Shown here piece by piece: positions 8,153 to 20,026 of a stretch of 21,012 bases of DNA; the first letter of the stretch is position 1, and each line of letters begins with the position of its first letter. The notes under the pieces were generated by a model. The model had not been told where the DNA came from and did no database searches. It saw nothing but the letters and a program-made list of their open reading frames with translations. The DNA lies in assembly GCA_018398765.1 (NCBI GenBank), contig JAHBMJ010002242.1, forward strand, positions 1 to 21,012, written 5' to 3'. Source of the stretch: Chromera velia (lineage: Eukaryota; Sar; Chromeraceae). The translations under genes were made by a program, and so were the position numbers.

Positions 8153-8944
8153 TCACGCCAGGCCCCCTAGCAATGAGCGAAACTGCTTCGCTGCAGGGGG
8201 AGACAGAGGAGGCGATGTATCGTGATAGTCGCGGAAATTGGGGGGGAGGGGGATGGAGGGAACGGGGCCCTCAGGAACAGAGGCTCCAAGGGACTGCAGA
8301 TATTCGGATTGACTGATTCGGATCTTATCCTTCTTCAGTTTGAAATCAACACCCGCCCAGCGCACTTTGCCCTCATCAGTGGGATGGGTCTCTTTGATGC
8401 TGAAGGGTCCCTTGCGCGCAATCTCGGCAACAAAGGTCGAAGGAGAGACAGAGATGCCTAGGATGGCAAGGTCATCAACGAAAGTGGCACACAAACTGAT
8501 CAGTCGGGAGCCTGCAGCACCAGGCTTTCCTGTCCATTTCCACCATAGCCCCGGCACCCCGCTTTTTATCCATCCGGCCTCCATCAAGGCACGGTCCCGA
8601 TGCCCCTCAAAAATGAACACACTGTCTTTCAAGCCGTAGATGGCTTTTTGCAGACGCCGAAGGTAGGTGAGAAACTGGGGGTAGTCGGGGGGTGAACGGA
8701 CGTAGGTAGGGGAGTCATCTTCAGAAGCAGGGCGGGATACGGTGAGATACGCGTTCTCGATATCTCCAATGATGAATCCTGTCAGGGGGTCAAAGTCGGA
8801 GAACGCAAAAGCAATGCAGAAAGCAAGGCGCAAAGCCCATTGTGCTGCTGTTGTGTTGGAAACGGGAACGTCTTGGTGCCTGTTGAAACGGGGAGAGCCG
8901 TTTGCACACAGACGAGACTTAAAGATGCGCTCCTCCACAGACAC
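8153..8944 (-). pseudogene. Reverse transcriptase region of the copia-like element (fossil)
   Basis: Copia-type RT landmarks in order are FKSRLCANGSPRF, GDIENAYL, QKAIYGLKDS, the catalytic box TFVDDLAILG (about 8462-8489) and QSEYLQSLG. RNA-directed DNA polymerase of the element. Confidence 0.85.
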
Positions 8945-9130
8945 TCTCTTTAGAGTGTCCCTTCACAGGAGAGGAATGGCGGTGCGACATGCGGAGGGCG
9001 GCACAGCCTCCATAGAGACGGACTCTTTGACTTCATAGTCCTCAAACTTCTTCAATTCCTTCTCCCTCGCACTCTGTCTGAGCTCTTTCTCTTCCGAGGT
9101 CAGATCCCTGGCGCGAACAGGGATATGCGT

Positions 9131-11402
9131 TCATGCTGTGCTGAAGGCTCCATCAAGGAGACTGCATGAATTCAGTTTCGCTGGGGATGCTGTAGAGGTG
9201 GGAAGGTCCGTCCACTCTTCTGAGACGGCAAACAGACAGGCCAGATCGGTAAGGGCGGGAAGGCTCCAAAGAGATTCGGGGGTTGGGGTGCGGGCTAAGG
9301 AAAAAGCAGATGCGTGCTCGACTGCAGAGGCAGGACTGAGCTTGCCTATAGGAGAGATTTGAACTTGTCTCTCCTTGATCTCATCAAGAGATACAACGCA
9401 GATATCAGGAACGTGGGCTGAAGGCTGCTGCTGCTGGTATCGGACACGGGATCCCTGGGGCCGTCTCCACATAGGCGCAAAGATGCGGGATTGCAGTGCT
9501 GCTTTTCGGATGGACCCCCACACATGCACCTTAACTAGCTCGGTCGATTCATCAACAGCCTGCACGCTGCCAAGGAAACGTTTGCCCGTCTCGGGCATCT
9601 CCCACACAATCATCTCTCCCTGGGTCAGATCAAAGACAGAGGCAGGACGGGGAACAATGGAGAAGACGGGAGGGCGCTCGGGTGCGGCCATGGGGGGAAC
9701 GCGCGAGGATGAAACCTGTGAAGAAGGAACAGGGGGGTCAAAATTGGAAAAGACCCGTGGAAATGCATGAAATGCTCGGGTGGAACCTGCAGAGTCGGCG
9801 AGGGCTGCTCTCAGGCAGCGAAGGTGGGTGACAGTGGAACGTTTAGTGCGTAGAATGTGAATTATGTACACCTTTGTCCCATGTCGCTGTTTCACCACAG
9901 CAGGCTCATGCAAGTCAGCCCCTCTGTCTCTCTCCAATTCTGGATAGTGAAAGAGAACCCGCTCACCCATAGCAAAACTTTTCTCAGGGGGAGCCGTTCT
10001 TGTTGTTTCAGTCAAAAGGTCTTGCATTGCTTGAATGGAGGGACTGAAAGCAGGCTGACCATAACGACGCTCGATGGGACAGATCCCATCTCTCCCCGGA
10101 CGGCGGTTGTAGCGCTCGACAGCGAGCTGAACGAAGTCAGGCCAGCGCTCAGATGGCAGGCCTTTGTCGTGCACAATTGCATGCAGAATCACATCCACCT
10201 CCCGATAGGAGCGCTCCAGTGCACCAAGGGAGCAGTGCAACCAACGGGAGCATAAGCGTGCCCGACGTCTTGCTGCTCCAAAAAAGCGGCCTAGTCTCTC
10301 TGAAACTCTGTCCCAAGGTCCGTGAGGATTTCTGTAGGAAGGAAACCAGGGGAGCTTTCTACCCATCATTAGAAGGCAGAGCGGATAGTGGAGGCCCTTT
10401 TGTCCCCCAACGGAATGTAGTACAAATCATCCTCCCACATGTCCTTTAGGGTAAGGTAATACCGCTCACCCGGACGGTCCTGCCGACCGTGCATAAGATT
10501 GGCTTGCATCTGCTGGCGAGGGCCAGTGACTTCTGTATGTGAGGTCTTCCCATCGGAGACGTTACGTGGTTTAATGTGCACACACGTACCTCCGTGAATG
10601 CAGTCATGCAAAGCCCGTTGAACGGCACCGCGGGTGGGGCCATTGGGCAGACTGGGAATGCCCTGCAGGGCGCGACGCAGAGAGCGATGCGTCTTTGTGA
10701 CTCCCGCATGCCCGATCTCAACATGGTAGGCACGAATGAGGTCATCCATCAGTGCCGCGGTCCGGGACAATTTTGTCTTGTGCTGATCGGGGCCGCGTCT
10801 CGGGAGGGTGAGTTGGAACGCTGGTGTCGGGACTTACACTTACCCCATCGGGCCTTTTTCTTCGCCTCCCTTACCCCTTTTACCCTCACGGTGGAACCTA
10901 AGAGCAGGACAAGAGGACCGGAAGATGATGCCGGCTCTTGTGAGGCCTTAGGAAGAGAACGAAATTCGGTGCATTCTTGCTGCCGTCGTCGCTGAAAGAA
11001 AGTGGGATGGATCAGCTCGAGAGGGTCAGAAGGCTGCCCATGGGCAATGGCGGCGACGCGGTCGGGGGAGAACCCCACGGGGTCATAGGGTTCAAAACAA
11101 TGGACATGCACAAGCTCGTCCTGTTCAGAGGGCCAAGAAACCCGTTTGCCATGTAAGAGAGACGGGGATGACTTCAATGCAGACTTACAGGCAGGCTGCA
11201 AGGGGTCTGTGGGAGAGGAGCTGATCGGTCCAGAGTTGGCTGCCAAAGTCAGAGGCGGTCCAGGGCAGGCAGGGTCTGCTGAACGGCTGGACTCTGCGCG
11301 GCTTGCTGGGCGAAAGCGGGGCGGCTGAGTGATATCGAGATAAAACAAATTGTTACGGGCGTGCTTGAAGTGCAGGGACTGGTGATTGGGGATGGGGGAC
11401 AT
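9131..11402 (-). pseudogene. Integrase region and linkers of the copia-like element (fossil)
   Basis: At about 10.6-10.75 kb there is a zinc-binding-like start (HVEIGHAG, then DCIHGGTC). Near 10.4 kb lies core-like sequence (LTLKDMWEDD, IPLGDKRAS). At about 10.1-10.2 kb ALERSYREVD and ERYNRRPG match the end of the copia integrase core. Pro/Ser-rich linkers flank it on both sides (9.1-9.7 kb and 10.75-11.40 kb). Degraded. Confidence 0.75.
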
Positions 11403-11414
11403 TGACTTAAAGTT

Positions 11415-11539
11415 TGTTCCTAGCGTCTGGCCTATACGTCTTTCATCTCTTCCTTCTGTCCTGATTACTGCTCTCGCTACTAGCTCTCTCTCTCATACGA
11501 CCTCATACTTGACGCTCCTCCATCTGAATGCCTTCTTCG
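11415..11539 (-). repeat. LINE 3' tail, copy 1
   Basis: About 124 bp matching 14682-14805 with about two differences. It directly follows the RT-tail frame in minus orientation, so it is the 3' untranslated end of the LINE. Confidence 0.75.
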
Positions 11540-11557
11540 GCGTTTGCTAAGTACTTC

Positions 11558-12596
<1,039 letters not shown>

Positions 12597-12996
12597 GGGT
12601 GCTGCTCCCTTGCCGAGTCTCGATGGGTTTGTTCAATGGAGATAAAAGCAGCAACAAGGAATTCTATGCTCAATCTGAGTGATGCATATCGTTCGGCCCT
12701 GCGTGGCCGCGTATCGGTTGCTCATATCGCTGGGTTCGGCGGGTCCTTTCGCTCCCCCCACCGGTGTCCACGCTTCCGCGCCCCCGCGCTCCTTGCGGGA
12801 GCAAAGAGAGTGGCAAGCGGACACAGGAACCGGCCCAGCAGAGTGATGCTTGGAAGAGAAACAGACGGAGACGGCAGAGATAATTGGATGACCAGATCTC
12901 TTTTATTTCTCAGCCATTTTTCTTCAGAAAACTATGAGCGGGTGCCTGTGACTACTTGTAACCTAAAAAAACAATGCAGTCCCACTTTAACAATTG

Positions 12997-13708
12997 GGTG
13001 ATTGGGGATAGAAAGGATACCAGTGACGTAGCTGAAGACAGCACGCAACGGAATCAAACTGGCATTTCCAATCAGGATGGGGGTGATGGCATCCGTCTCT
13101 AGGATGTCGCACTCCAAGTGGAGGTCTCCAGAGGAAGGAGAGTGGCAGGGAATGATGGCCAGGCGCTAGACCTGCACTAGGCCATTTGCGGTGATCATTC
13201 AGCAGGGGTGGAGGCTGGGTTTCTCGTCCCACCATAGTCCCTGTTCTGCTGCAAACTTCTGCAAAAACCCGCGAGTGCACGAAGTGCGACTCACCCCAAC
13301 ATCCAGGATCATAAAGAGGCCGTCGAAAGAGAAACTGGCTAGGCTGGCGGGACAATGGGACCACACAGCAGAGAGAGCATGCTCCAGTGCTTCACGGACA
13401 GAAGGAGGTAAACTGCCAAGCAACAGGAGCAGATCTGACATGTCTAGGTAGAGATCGGAAGTTTCATCCACAGACACAGGATTCGAGAGAACCAGCAACG
13501 ATGAGCAACTAGCAGACTGAATACCGTTGCACGAGGGAGGCACGCAGAATGAACGGGCTTCAGGAACAAAAGAATTTGGCCTTTGTGGGGCAGATGCTGC
13601 ACAGAAGCCACGCTGCACTCCTTGATAATAGGGAAGACCGGAGAGGGAAGCCCCCATCGCGGGCCACGCAATGCAGGACACCAATACGAAACGGGACCAA
13701 GAGGTCAC
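12997..13708 (-). pseudogene. Protease-like region near the 5' LTR of the copia-like element (fossil)
   Basis: A phrase MILDVGVSRT at about 13285-13312 resembles the D-x-G active-site strand of retroelement aspartic proteases. Phrases such as SYVTGIL fit the later protease body. Only about 130 residues of sequence separate it from the LTR, so a full gag is not visible. Confidence 0.5.
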
Positions 13709-13733
13709 CTGGAAATTGCAGGCGAAGCTATCA

Positions 13734-14064
13734 TGAGGTGTGCGAGTCTAGTGCTAGTGGGATTAGCATCGAGACTTACGTGCACACAGCCAGGACTATA
13801 AGTTCGTCGATCGATACATGAAGACTGACAGTTCAGGTCTGTCGTTCAGTTCAGCAGTGGCTAGCTGTATCATTGAATTCGATCTGCTCAGTTATGAATC
13901 AACAGAGTGTCTTTGCATGCATGGGTTCGTGCGTGGGTGTCTTTGCATGCATGGATTCGTGCGTGGGTGTGTGGGCTAAGTCTGCACACTCTAAATGCTG
14001 CGCTCGCTGTTTGCTGGCCCCGGAACACTGTATAGTGTGTGCATAGCTACCGTGGCACACAACA
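13734..14064 (-). repeat. LTR (5' LTR in element orientation)
   Basis: Partner of 7090-7420, with equal length and about 94% identity. It carries the same 30-bp tandem duplication (13907-13936, 13937-13966). ctgtc follows at 14065-14069. Confidence 0.9.
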
Positions 14065-14069
14065 CTGTC

Positions 14070-14681
14070 TGACAAAATGACTCTCTGCGAAGGTCAGGAG
14101 GATAAATAAACCCTACAAAAATGTTAAGAAATATGTTAGAAATATTATAGAAATTTTATGGAAATACTATAGAAATATTATAGAAATCTATATATAAGAC
14201 GTACATTAAAATTAAATAATAAAACACTAGAATAAAACATAACGTATGTGACTTGGACATACTTGAACGTCAGTTTTTAGAGTTTCTTTCTTAAACTCTA
14301 GGTTATTTATTTAATTAGTTATTTGATTTTGATTTTGTCTGATATTTTTGAAGATATATCAGAAGTAATTAGTCCACATAGTGAACACTACTACTAGTAA
14401 GCCCTGCACTTAAAAAAAAATAAAATCTTGTAAGACCTTTTTTTTTTTTTGGAACTATGTCAGACCTCTTTTGTAGTACCTCTTTTGAGTTCAGAGCTAG
14501 GGTAAGATAGGTCTGACAGTAAACAGATCGAGTTCTAAAAAAAAAAGCTGGATTTTCGATTTTTTCCCCATTTTTAAAATATAGTTCATGGCCTAGAGTT
14601 GCATGGGCATTAATTCTATTGTCAATTGAATCAATTCTCTTGATTATACTCCCAAATGCATCAAAATGCCCCAGGGTATAA
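14070..14681. other. AT-rich spacer, no gene seen
   Basis: Contains short tandem-like runs of atagaaatatt (14145-14190) and poly-A/T runs. No frame with a domain. Confidence 0.4.
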
Positions 14682-14806
14682 TGTTCCTAGCGTCTGGCCT
14701 ATACGTCTTTCATCTCTTCCTTCTGTCCTGATTACTGCTCTCGCTACTAGCTCTCTCTCTCATGCGACCTCATAGTTGACGCTCCTCCATCTGAATGCCT
14801 TCTTCA
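14682..14806 (-). repeat. LINE 3' tail, copy 2 (5'-truncated insertion)
   Basis: Same sequence and orientation as 11415-11538. Only the tail is present, as expected for a heavily 5'-truncated LINE copy. No clear target duplication was found. Confidence 0.65.
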
Positions 14807-15517
14807 GAGTGAACAATACTTATGAAGCACTAGATGAAACAGTACGTTCTAGAGTACGTTCGTACCGAAAGATGGCGAGAGTACTGAACATACAAAAACA
14901 AATGGTACAAAAGCTAGTATAAAAACTTCATATATCAATTATAAATTTCAAACCAGTTTTTCATACTTGGTTTTATTTGAGTCAGTAGTTAACAACTCTG
15001 CAATCTAAGTCTCTAGTCTACTCTACATCTTATGCACACCTAGACATAGAGTTTACTTATAGGACAACCATATTTAAGCTGTTCAAGTGAAGTGAAGAAG
15101 AAATAAACCTAGAAAATTAACCATAGCAGATGCTACAGTAAAAGTTCTTCCTTGGCTCGAACGCCGCTGCGACCCACTGTGCAAAGAACGAGCAGTCTGA
15201 GACGCAAAGATTCCACTAAAAAACTAGGCCAAGAGAATGCCCCCTTAACATTGAATTTATTACCCGATCGGCCCAACACAGTTCAAGCAGACTGTCAGAA
15301 GCTGAGACCAGGCCTGAAATCTGAGCAACATCAAGAGCAGGATCAGACCGAAAGAGAGTCAAAGAGGTGCAGACATCCGCGCTTGCAATGTTACAAGAGC
15401 CAATTTCTACAGGAAGAGAATGGGCTCAACTATGATGGTGTACTGGTTTGCACGTGCGAATGAAGATATTCCATTCAATTTTGAGGGAATAAAGAGGGGG
15501 GGGGGAGTATGAGAGGG

Positions 15518-15519
<2 letters not shown>
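14807..15519. other. Spacer with a weak plus-strand frame only
   Basis: AT-rich to about 15130. A plus-strand frame (15152-15463) of about 100 residues, Gln/Glu/Arg-rich, has no recognisable domain and no good ATG, so I do not call it a gene. Confidence 0.3.
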
Positions 15520-15579
<60 letters not shown>

Positions 15580-15680
15580 AAAAAGAAAGAAAAGAAAGAA
15601 AAGAAAGAAAAGAAAGAAAAGAAAGAAAAGAAAGAAAAGAAAGAAAAGAAAGAAAAGAAAGAAAAGAAAGAAAAGAAAGA

Positions 15681-15713
<33 letters not shown>

Positions 15714-15722
15714 CCGACCGAC
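15520..15722 (+). repeat. Compound purine microsatellite/minisatellite
   Basis: In order: (AG) about 15 units (15520-15550); (GAAA) units to about 15581; about a dozen copies of a 9-bp unit GAAAAGAAA to about 15685; more GAAA; then three GACC units (15711-15722). Frames across it (Lys/Arg on plus, Phe/Leu/Ser on minus) are artefacts of the repeat. Confidence 0.9.
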
Positions 15723-16323
15723 CGACAGACTGCGTGTCCGGAAGAATGGAAGTCAGAAAGGAGTGAAAGTGGATGAACCATCGAAATAGAAAAGGAGAGA
15801 ACGTAAGGAAGCAACGAAGGGAGAAAGGCAGAAGATAAAAAAAAGAAACAAGCAAAAGCGTGAGAAGGGACCGAAATGAACCGGTGCCTCTTCCCTTCTT
15901 AAACCTTCAAGCAATCTCTGATAGAAATAGCGCACCGCCGGGTGTGCGCCCCCCCCCCCACACATACACACAGAGTCAGCGTACAACGTACAAACGGAGA
16001 CGAGGCATCGAGGTCAAACAATGCCTCATGGATTTCTTCTCCCCAAGAGAAGACTTATCCCAAAAAGCAAGCAACATTGCACTTCTATGATTTTCAAGGG
16101 GGCAAAAGGGATTCCGAAGAAGGGGTACCATCATTCACAATTTGTCCTCGGAATTTTACTTGCAGACAAAGAAGTCATGAAGCAATTTTTGTGCCACAGT
16201 GCCAAAATATTGACCCTCACGCAGGCTGCTATGTAAACCACTCTGCACACATACGGAAGTACGAAAAAAGAGCATCACTGGCCTCACATACCCACTTGTC
16301 TCGGGCACCTATCGCCAATCTGG
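15723..16323. other. Downstream flank and probable 3' UTR side of the transporter gene
   Basis: No gene with a domain was found. Overlapping plus-strand frames exist but show no family signature. The poly-C run at 15950-15959 and A-rich runs near 15835-15850 are low complexity. Confidence 0.35.
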
Positions 16324-19300
16324 TCAACCCTCTGGACCTCTCTCTGATGCTACAGAACCCTCAAACTCATCTACTTCCTGTTCTGCCTGGCCGACTTCAC
16401 GGAAACTTGTGATCACAACCCCGCTGCTACTCTCCTCATCCTCATCCTCCTCAGACGATGCCTCACTCAATCCCTCCATCAACAAGTTTGGAATCCCTAG
16501 CGTTGTTGCTGTCGGGAGTCTTCCCACTATTTTTTCTGTCATGCTGCCACTGCTTTTTACTTTCTTCTTTACTTCCTCCTCTCCTTCTCCCGCCTTCTTC
16601 TCGTCTCTTTCCTTTTCCTCTTGGCCATACCCTTCCAAAGGATCATCAAATTTGACATTGGGGATCAACCAGAAGATACAAGGAATCAGGGTGAGAGGGA
16701 GAACCACCTGCCCCACCAAAAGGAGCACAGGGAGATTTTGAAAGTCACACGGCACGGTGGTGCGAATTTCAGACACGCGCATCAACAGCGTCCCCAAAGA
16801 TCTCGAGAGGGCAATGGCGTAGTTCCAGAAACCTGTCAGGGTTGCGAGAGTGGTGGACTCAACGCCTTCATCAGTCACTCGAGAGATGAGGATCATGGCT
16901 GCCAAGAAGTCAAACATTTCCATGGTTTCGGCCAACATGGAAAGACCGAAGACAAACCACCACCTGTAGCAACACGACACATGCACTCAATGAAATAAAC
17001 ACGTACGATCTTCTAAAACAATGAGAGAAAGCATCATAGAGAAGCACAACATGAAGGCTTCGGCTGTGGACTTTTCAATATAAACGAAAACCTGTGTGTG
17101 CGTAGTCGCGACCCGAATGAACACTCTGTGTCCAACCGTCCAGAGAGTGAGCGAAACGCCCTTCCGCTTTACCGAATGCTCCCCCATACCTCACCATATA
17201 CCCTGAACTTTCTGCTCCCGCCGACACTCTGTTGCCCTCCATCGCCATACAATGACACCAAACACTTTTTCTACATTCCTTCTTTCAAATAACTTTACTC
17301 CTCTGTGCCACACTCAATTGGCCCACTCCATGAGGCTCCCTGCCCGTGCGTGACTGACCGATCTGGAATGCCTATTGCCAGATTCCATCGAAGGACGATC
17401 ACGACGTCAAAGAGCGCCGCCACACTTTTGAGGAAAAAACCGAACTGCATGCAATGATCGAGACGCACGAGAAAACCACACAGCAAGAAATGGCAACGTT
17501 GTTGCGCCTTCCAGCCGCCTCCACGCAGGGGTACTGAGAGACAAACTCACGGAGACAAGAGAAGATAGGATTCAGAATAAGAAAGAAAGGAACATAGTAC
17601 AAAACTTCCGAACATCTGGACGGGCACTCTGAGCGGTCTGCTTTTTTCTCATCATACATGTCAACTTTCTGGTCCTTATTCCTTCTTTCTTTCTCTCCTC
17701 TTCTGTTTTCCTCTCTTATTCTATTCGAAGTTTATATCGGTCGGCTCCTCGACGCCTTCCCCCAGGGGACTTCTCTCTCTTCCTCTCCCTGCCGCTCTCC
17801 TCTTCTTTTTCTTACGACGAGGGAAACAGCAAACGAAAAGGGAGGGGAACGCAGTGAGTAAGGGGGAAGGGCAGCAACGAAGGTAGGTGGGAAAGGCAGG
17901 AGCAATCCTTCCTTCTGTGGCTGCTTTTGTTTTGTACCCGCATGCTACTAGCGAATGCGTCTCGATGCGGAAGCATTGACCACTAAGCACTATCGTTGTT
18001 TCCTCAACCACCCACTCACTCACTACCTCACCATAAAAGCCCATCTGAAGGTCCATTTTGGTGCTATGAGCGCTTGAAAGATCCAAACGGAGACAATCAA
18101 GGCAAATGTACCAAGGAATCGTGACACGAGCACGTAATACAGCATGGAGAAATCCGGACCCCCCGGAACGCACGTCCCATCAGCAGTGAACCAGTAGTCA
18201 ACAGCACCGGACAGGTGGATGTACAATGCCTGCAGGGACCGTGTGAAAGCAACGCAAGGTTTGCCGACGTGAAAGATAGTCAAGGACTCTGCGGACTGGC
18301 AAGGAAAGAAGCAGATACAGACGGAGAATATGTGCACAACTCAGTCATTAAGACACAAAGAAGACCCTGTCTGCCAATCTTTCCCAGCGACAGACCTGCA
18401 AAAGGAAGGTCGGGAGGATGATTCATGCCTGCAGACGTGAGAGGAGCCAGAAGGCCCCCACCATCAGAAGAACGCCCGTGCCCAGAAGGTACCCCAAACG
18501 TGCCCAGTCATCTGCAACCGCTTGCACGACCCCCATCCCGAGTGCTGCAACGACAGTCAGCAGGGCAATCGTGAACAGCTTCCAGTGCCTGCGCGCTTTT
18601 TCCCAGTCGACGCGATTCGCTTTGGCTCGCTCGACTCGTTCTTCAGGAAGCCACCCGCGCAGATTCTGAATGGGATACAAGAGGATGCCGAGCCCAGAAA
18701 TGAAGACAATGAACATCACTCGACCACCGCTCCCATCGTTTCTCTTGAGTAGGGGCACACAACAAGCCAGAGCGACCAGCATCGAAGTGTACATAAGCCC
18801 TGAAATGTACGACACTGCGTCCGCCTTGATGGCCGGCTCTTTGACCATATACTCAGCCACCTTTCCGTCCACCATCATGTCCACTGCAGCTCTCTGGATC
18901 TGTCTGAGGAACAGGAGAAATCCGACAAAAGCAATCGCACTTCGCATGAAGTCGATGCTCAGGAGCGTGAGGGTGATGTAGGCACCGATCGCAACAATGG
19001 TTGAAGACGACATGTAGTGGCTGCAGAAAAGATTGGGAAGCAGGTGTACTCTAAGGTCCTGTCGCTGTATCAAGCAGCAAGAAAAGAAAAATCGGAAGAC
19101 TCTTCCTCTTCCCCCCCCCCCCACCCCCNCCCCCCCCAACCCCCCAAGACTTACCGTTTATAGAATCCGAGGAAAGGGAACACGTCTGAGAGGCTGCCGA
19201 AAAAACCCTGCAGGGACAGTTCAGGAGGGCAACAAGCAGCGGGTCGGTTGCAAGATCGAGAGGAGGGAATGAAGAGAAGTTTGTAGAAAGTCTCAGAGCG

Positions 19301-20026
19301 GTGCCCCATGGAGAGTGTGTATCATCGCGACAGGGAAAGAACCATAGGAGATTTGGCAGGGAGCAAGGAAAGAAAGAACAGGCTTCGCAGGGTCACGCCC
19401 GAAGAAATTTCAAGGAATAGTGGGCGTAGAGGAGGATGATACTGTAGCGGACTAAAAACTTGAAGATTTGGAAGAGAAAAGGGGCAAAGTAAGAAGAAAG
19501 CAAGCAAAGAAGTGTGAAAAGAATGGAACGTACATGACCGACCGATCGACAATGGCATCACAAACCGCACAGGGAGCTCTAACGCCGCAAAGTTTCAAGA
19601 AAATAGAAATAGGCAAACCAACCAAAGCGACAAGAGTGGAAAGAAACCAAGCAGACGGTACCTGAGGGGACTTGCCTTCATGCTCCACGGCAGCAGGGCC
19701 ATGACATACATGTCCTGGAATGTGTCTCCAGCCACGTCCACATACTGGTTGAAAAAGGGGAGTAAAAGAGCCGTGAAGAACCCAAACATCAATCCCTTGT
19801 CAACAATACAATAAACAGTAAGAAAACCAACACACTTCCCCCCGAATACGTGACACATCCTTCTCAAATACTCCCGAAAGTTGAAGAGGTTCTTCAGAAA
19901 GCGCACGAAAGCGCTTTGAGGTAGTTTCTTCGTCTTCTCTTGTGTGGACGGCGCTGGAAGTGGCGACGGATTTGCTGTCTCTGACAGCATGTCGGCTTCC
20001 TGGAATGCCCCGATTCGCCCAGCCAT
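16324..20026 (-). CDS. BT1-family (folate/biopterin transporter type) major-facilitator membrane protein, six exons
   Basis: Predicted exons on the minus strand are 20026-19662, 19208-19155, 19020-18429, 18295-18032, 17444-17359 and 16963-16324. They total 2001 bp (666 residues), and every junction phase agrees. ATG 20024-20026 has a good context (aacATGGC). Family landmarks in order are ALLPWSMK, FFGSLSDVFPFLGFYKR (loop 2-3 with the SD motif), GKPCVAF, LSGAVDYWFTA, CVPGGPDFSMLYY, VVIVLRWNLAIGIPDRWWF (like the RxN..GIxDxWF of BT1 proteins) and DEGVESTTLATL (like CPxGxEATxxAxL). Many hydrophobic spans indicate a 12-helix carrier, probably in the plasma or plastid membrane. BT1 members move folates, pterins or other small anions; the substrate here is unknown. 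The C-terminal 110 residues form an acidic, Lys/Ser-rich tail (EEKERDEKK, SSEEDEDEESSS), longer than usual. The least certain junctions are after exons 1 and 3. Confidence 0.75.
16964..17358 (-). other. Transporter intron 5 (395 bp)
   Basis: Donor CG|GTCAGT and acceptor TGCTACAG|G, phase 2. Joins GIPDR to WWFVFGLSML, which closely follows the BT1 pattern GIxDxWFxxGxSxL. Confidence 0.65.
17445..18031 (-). other. Transporter intron 4 (587 bp)
   Basis: Donor ATG|GTGAGG and acceptor GCATGCAG|TTC, phase 0. Joins WTFRWAFM to FGFFLKSV, matching the family alignment without gaps. Confidence 0.65.
18296..18428 (-). other. Transporter intron 3 (133 bp), apparent GC..AG intron
   Basis: CTGCAG|GCATGA and TTCCTTGCCAG|TCC, phase 0 on both sides. 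Reading on past the donor gives a TGA two codons later. A GT alternative (ATG|GTGGGG about 33 bases upstream) also keeps the frame but would cut a membrane helix short. Confidence 0.45.
19021..19154 (-). other. Transporter intron 2 (134 bp), G-rich with one undetermined base
   Basis: Donor CG|GTAAGT and acceptor TTTTCTGCAG|, phase 2, joining FYKR to HYMSSS. In the transcript sense it carries long G runs (19110-19138). The N at 19129 lies here and so does not affect the protein. Confidence 0.65.
19209..19661 (-). other. Transporter intron 1 (453 bp)
   Basis: Donor CTCAG|GTACCG and acceptor GTCCCTGCAG|, phase 2. It gives PWSMK-ASPLR-VFFGSLSD, about four residues more than usual between the PW and FFG motifs. 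A GC-type site AAG|GCAAGT 14 bases upstream fits the protein length better but loses the frame with the seven-T run of exon 2. Confidence 0.55.

Noticed and set aside
8222-10449. Plus-strand frames across the LTR element
   Set aside because: They are antisense to the RT and integrase regions.
15152-15463. A plus-strand frame of about 100 residues
   Set aside because: No domain, no good start codon and weak composition; it could be chance.
15407-15855. Long Lys/Arg-rich and Phe/Leu/Ser-rich frames
   Set aside because: They are simply translations of the purine microsatellite in different frames.
16409-16998. Plus-strand frames opposite transporter exon 6
   Set aside because: They are antisense to a well-supported exon and show no family motif.
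19670-19676. A GC-type donor AAG|GCAAGT for transporter intron 1
   Set aside because: Good consensus, but with the sequence as given it breaks the frame of exon 2. Kept only as a question about the T-run length.
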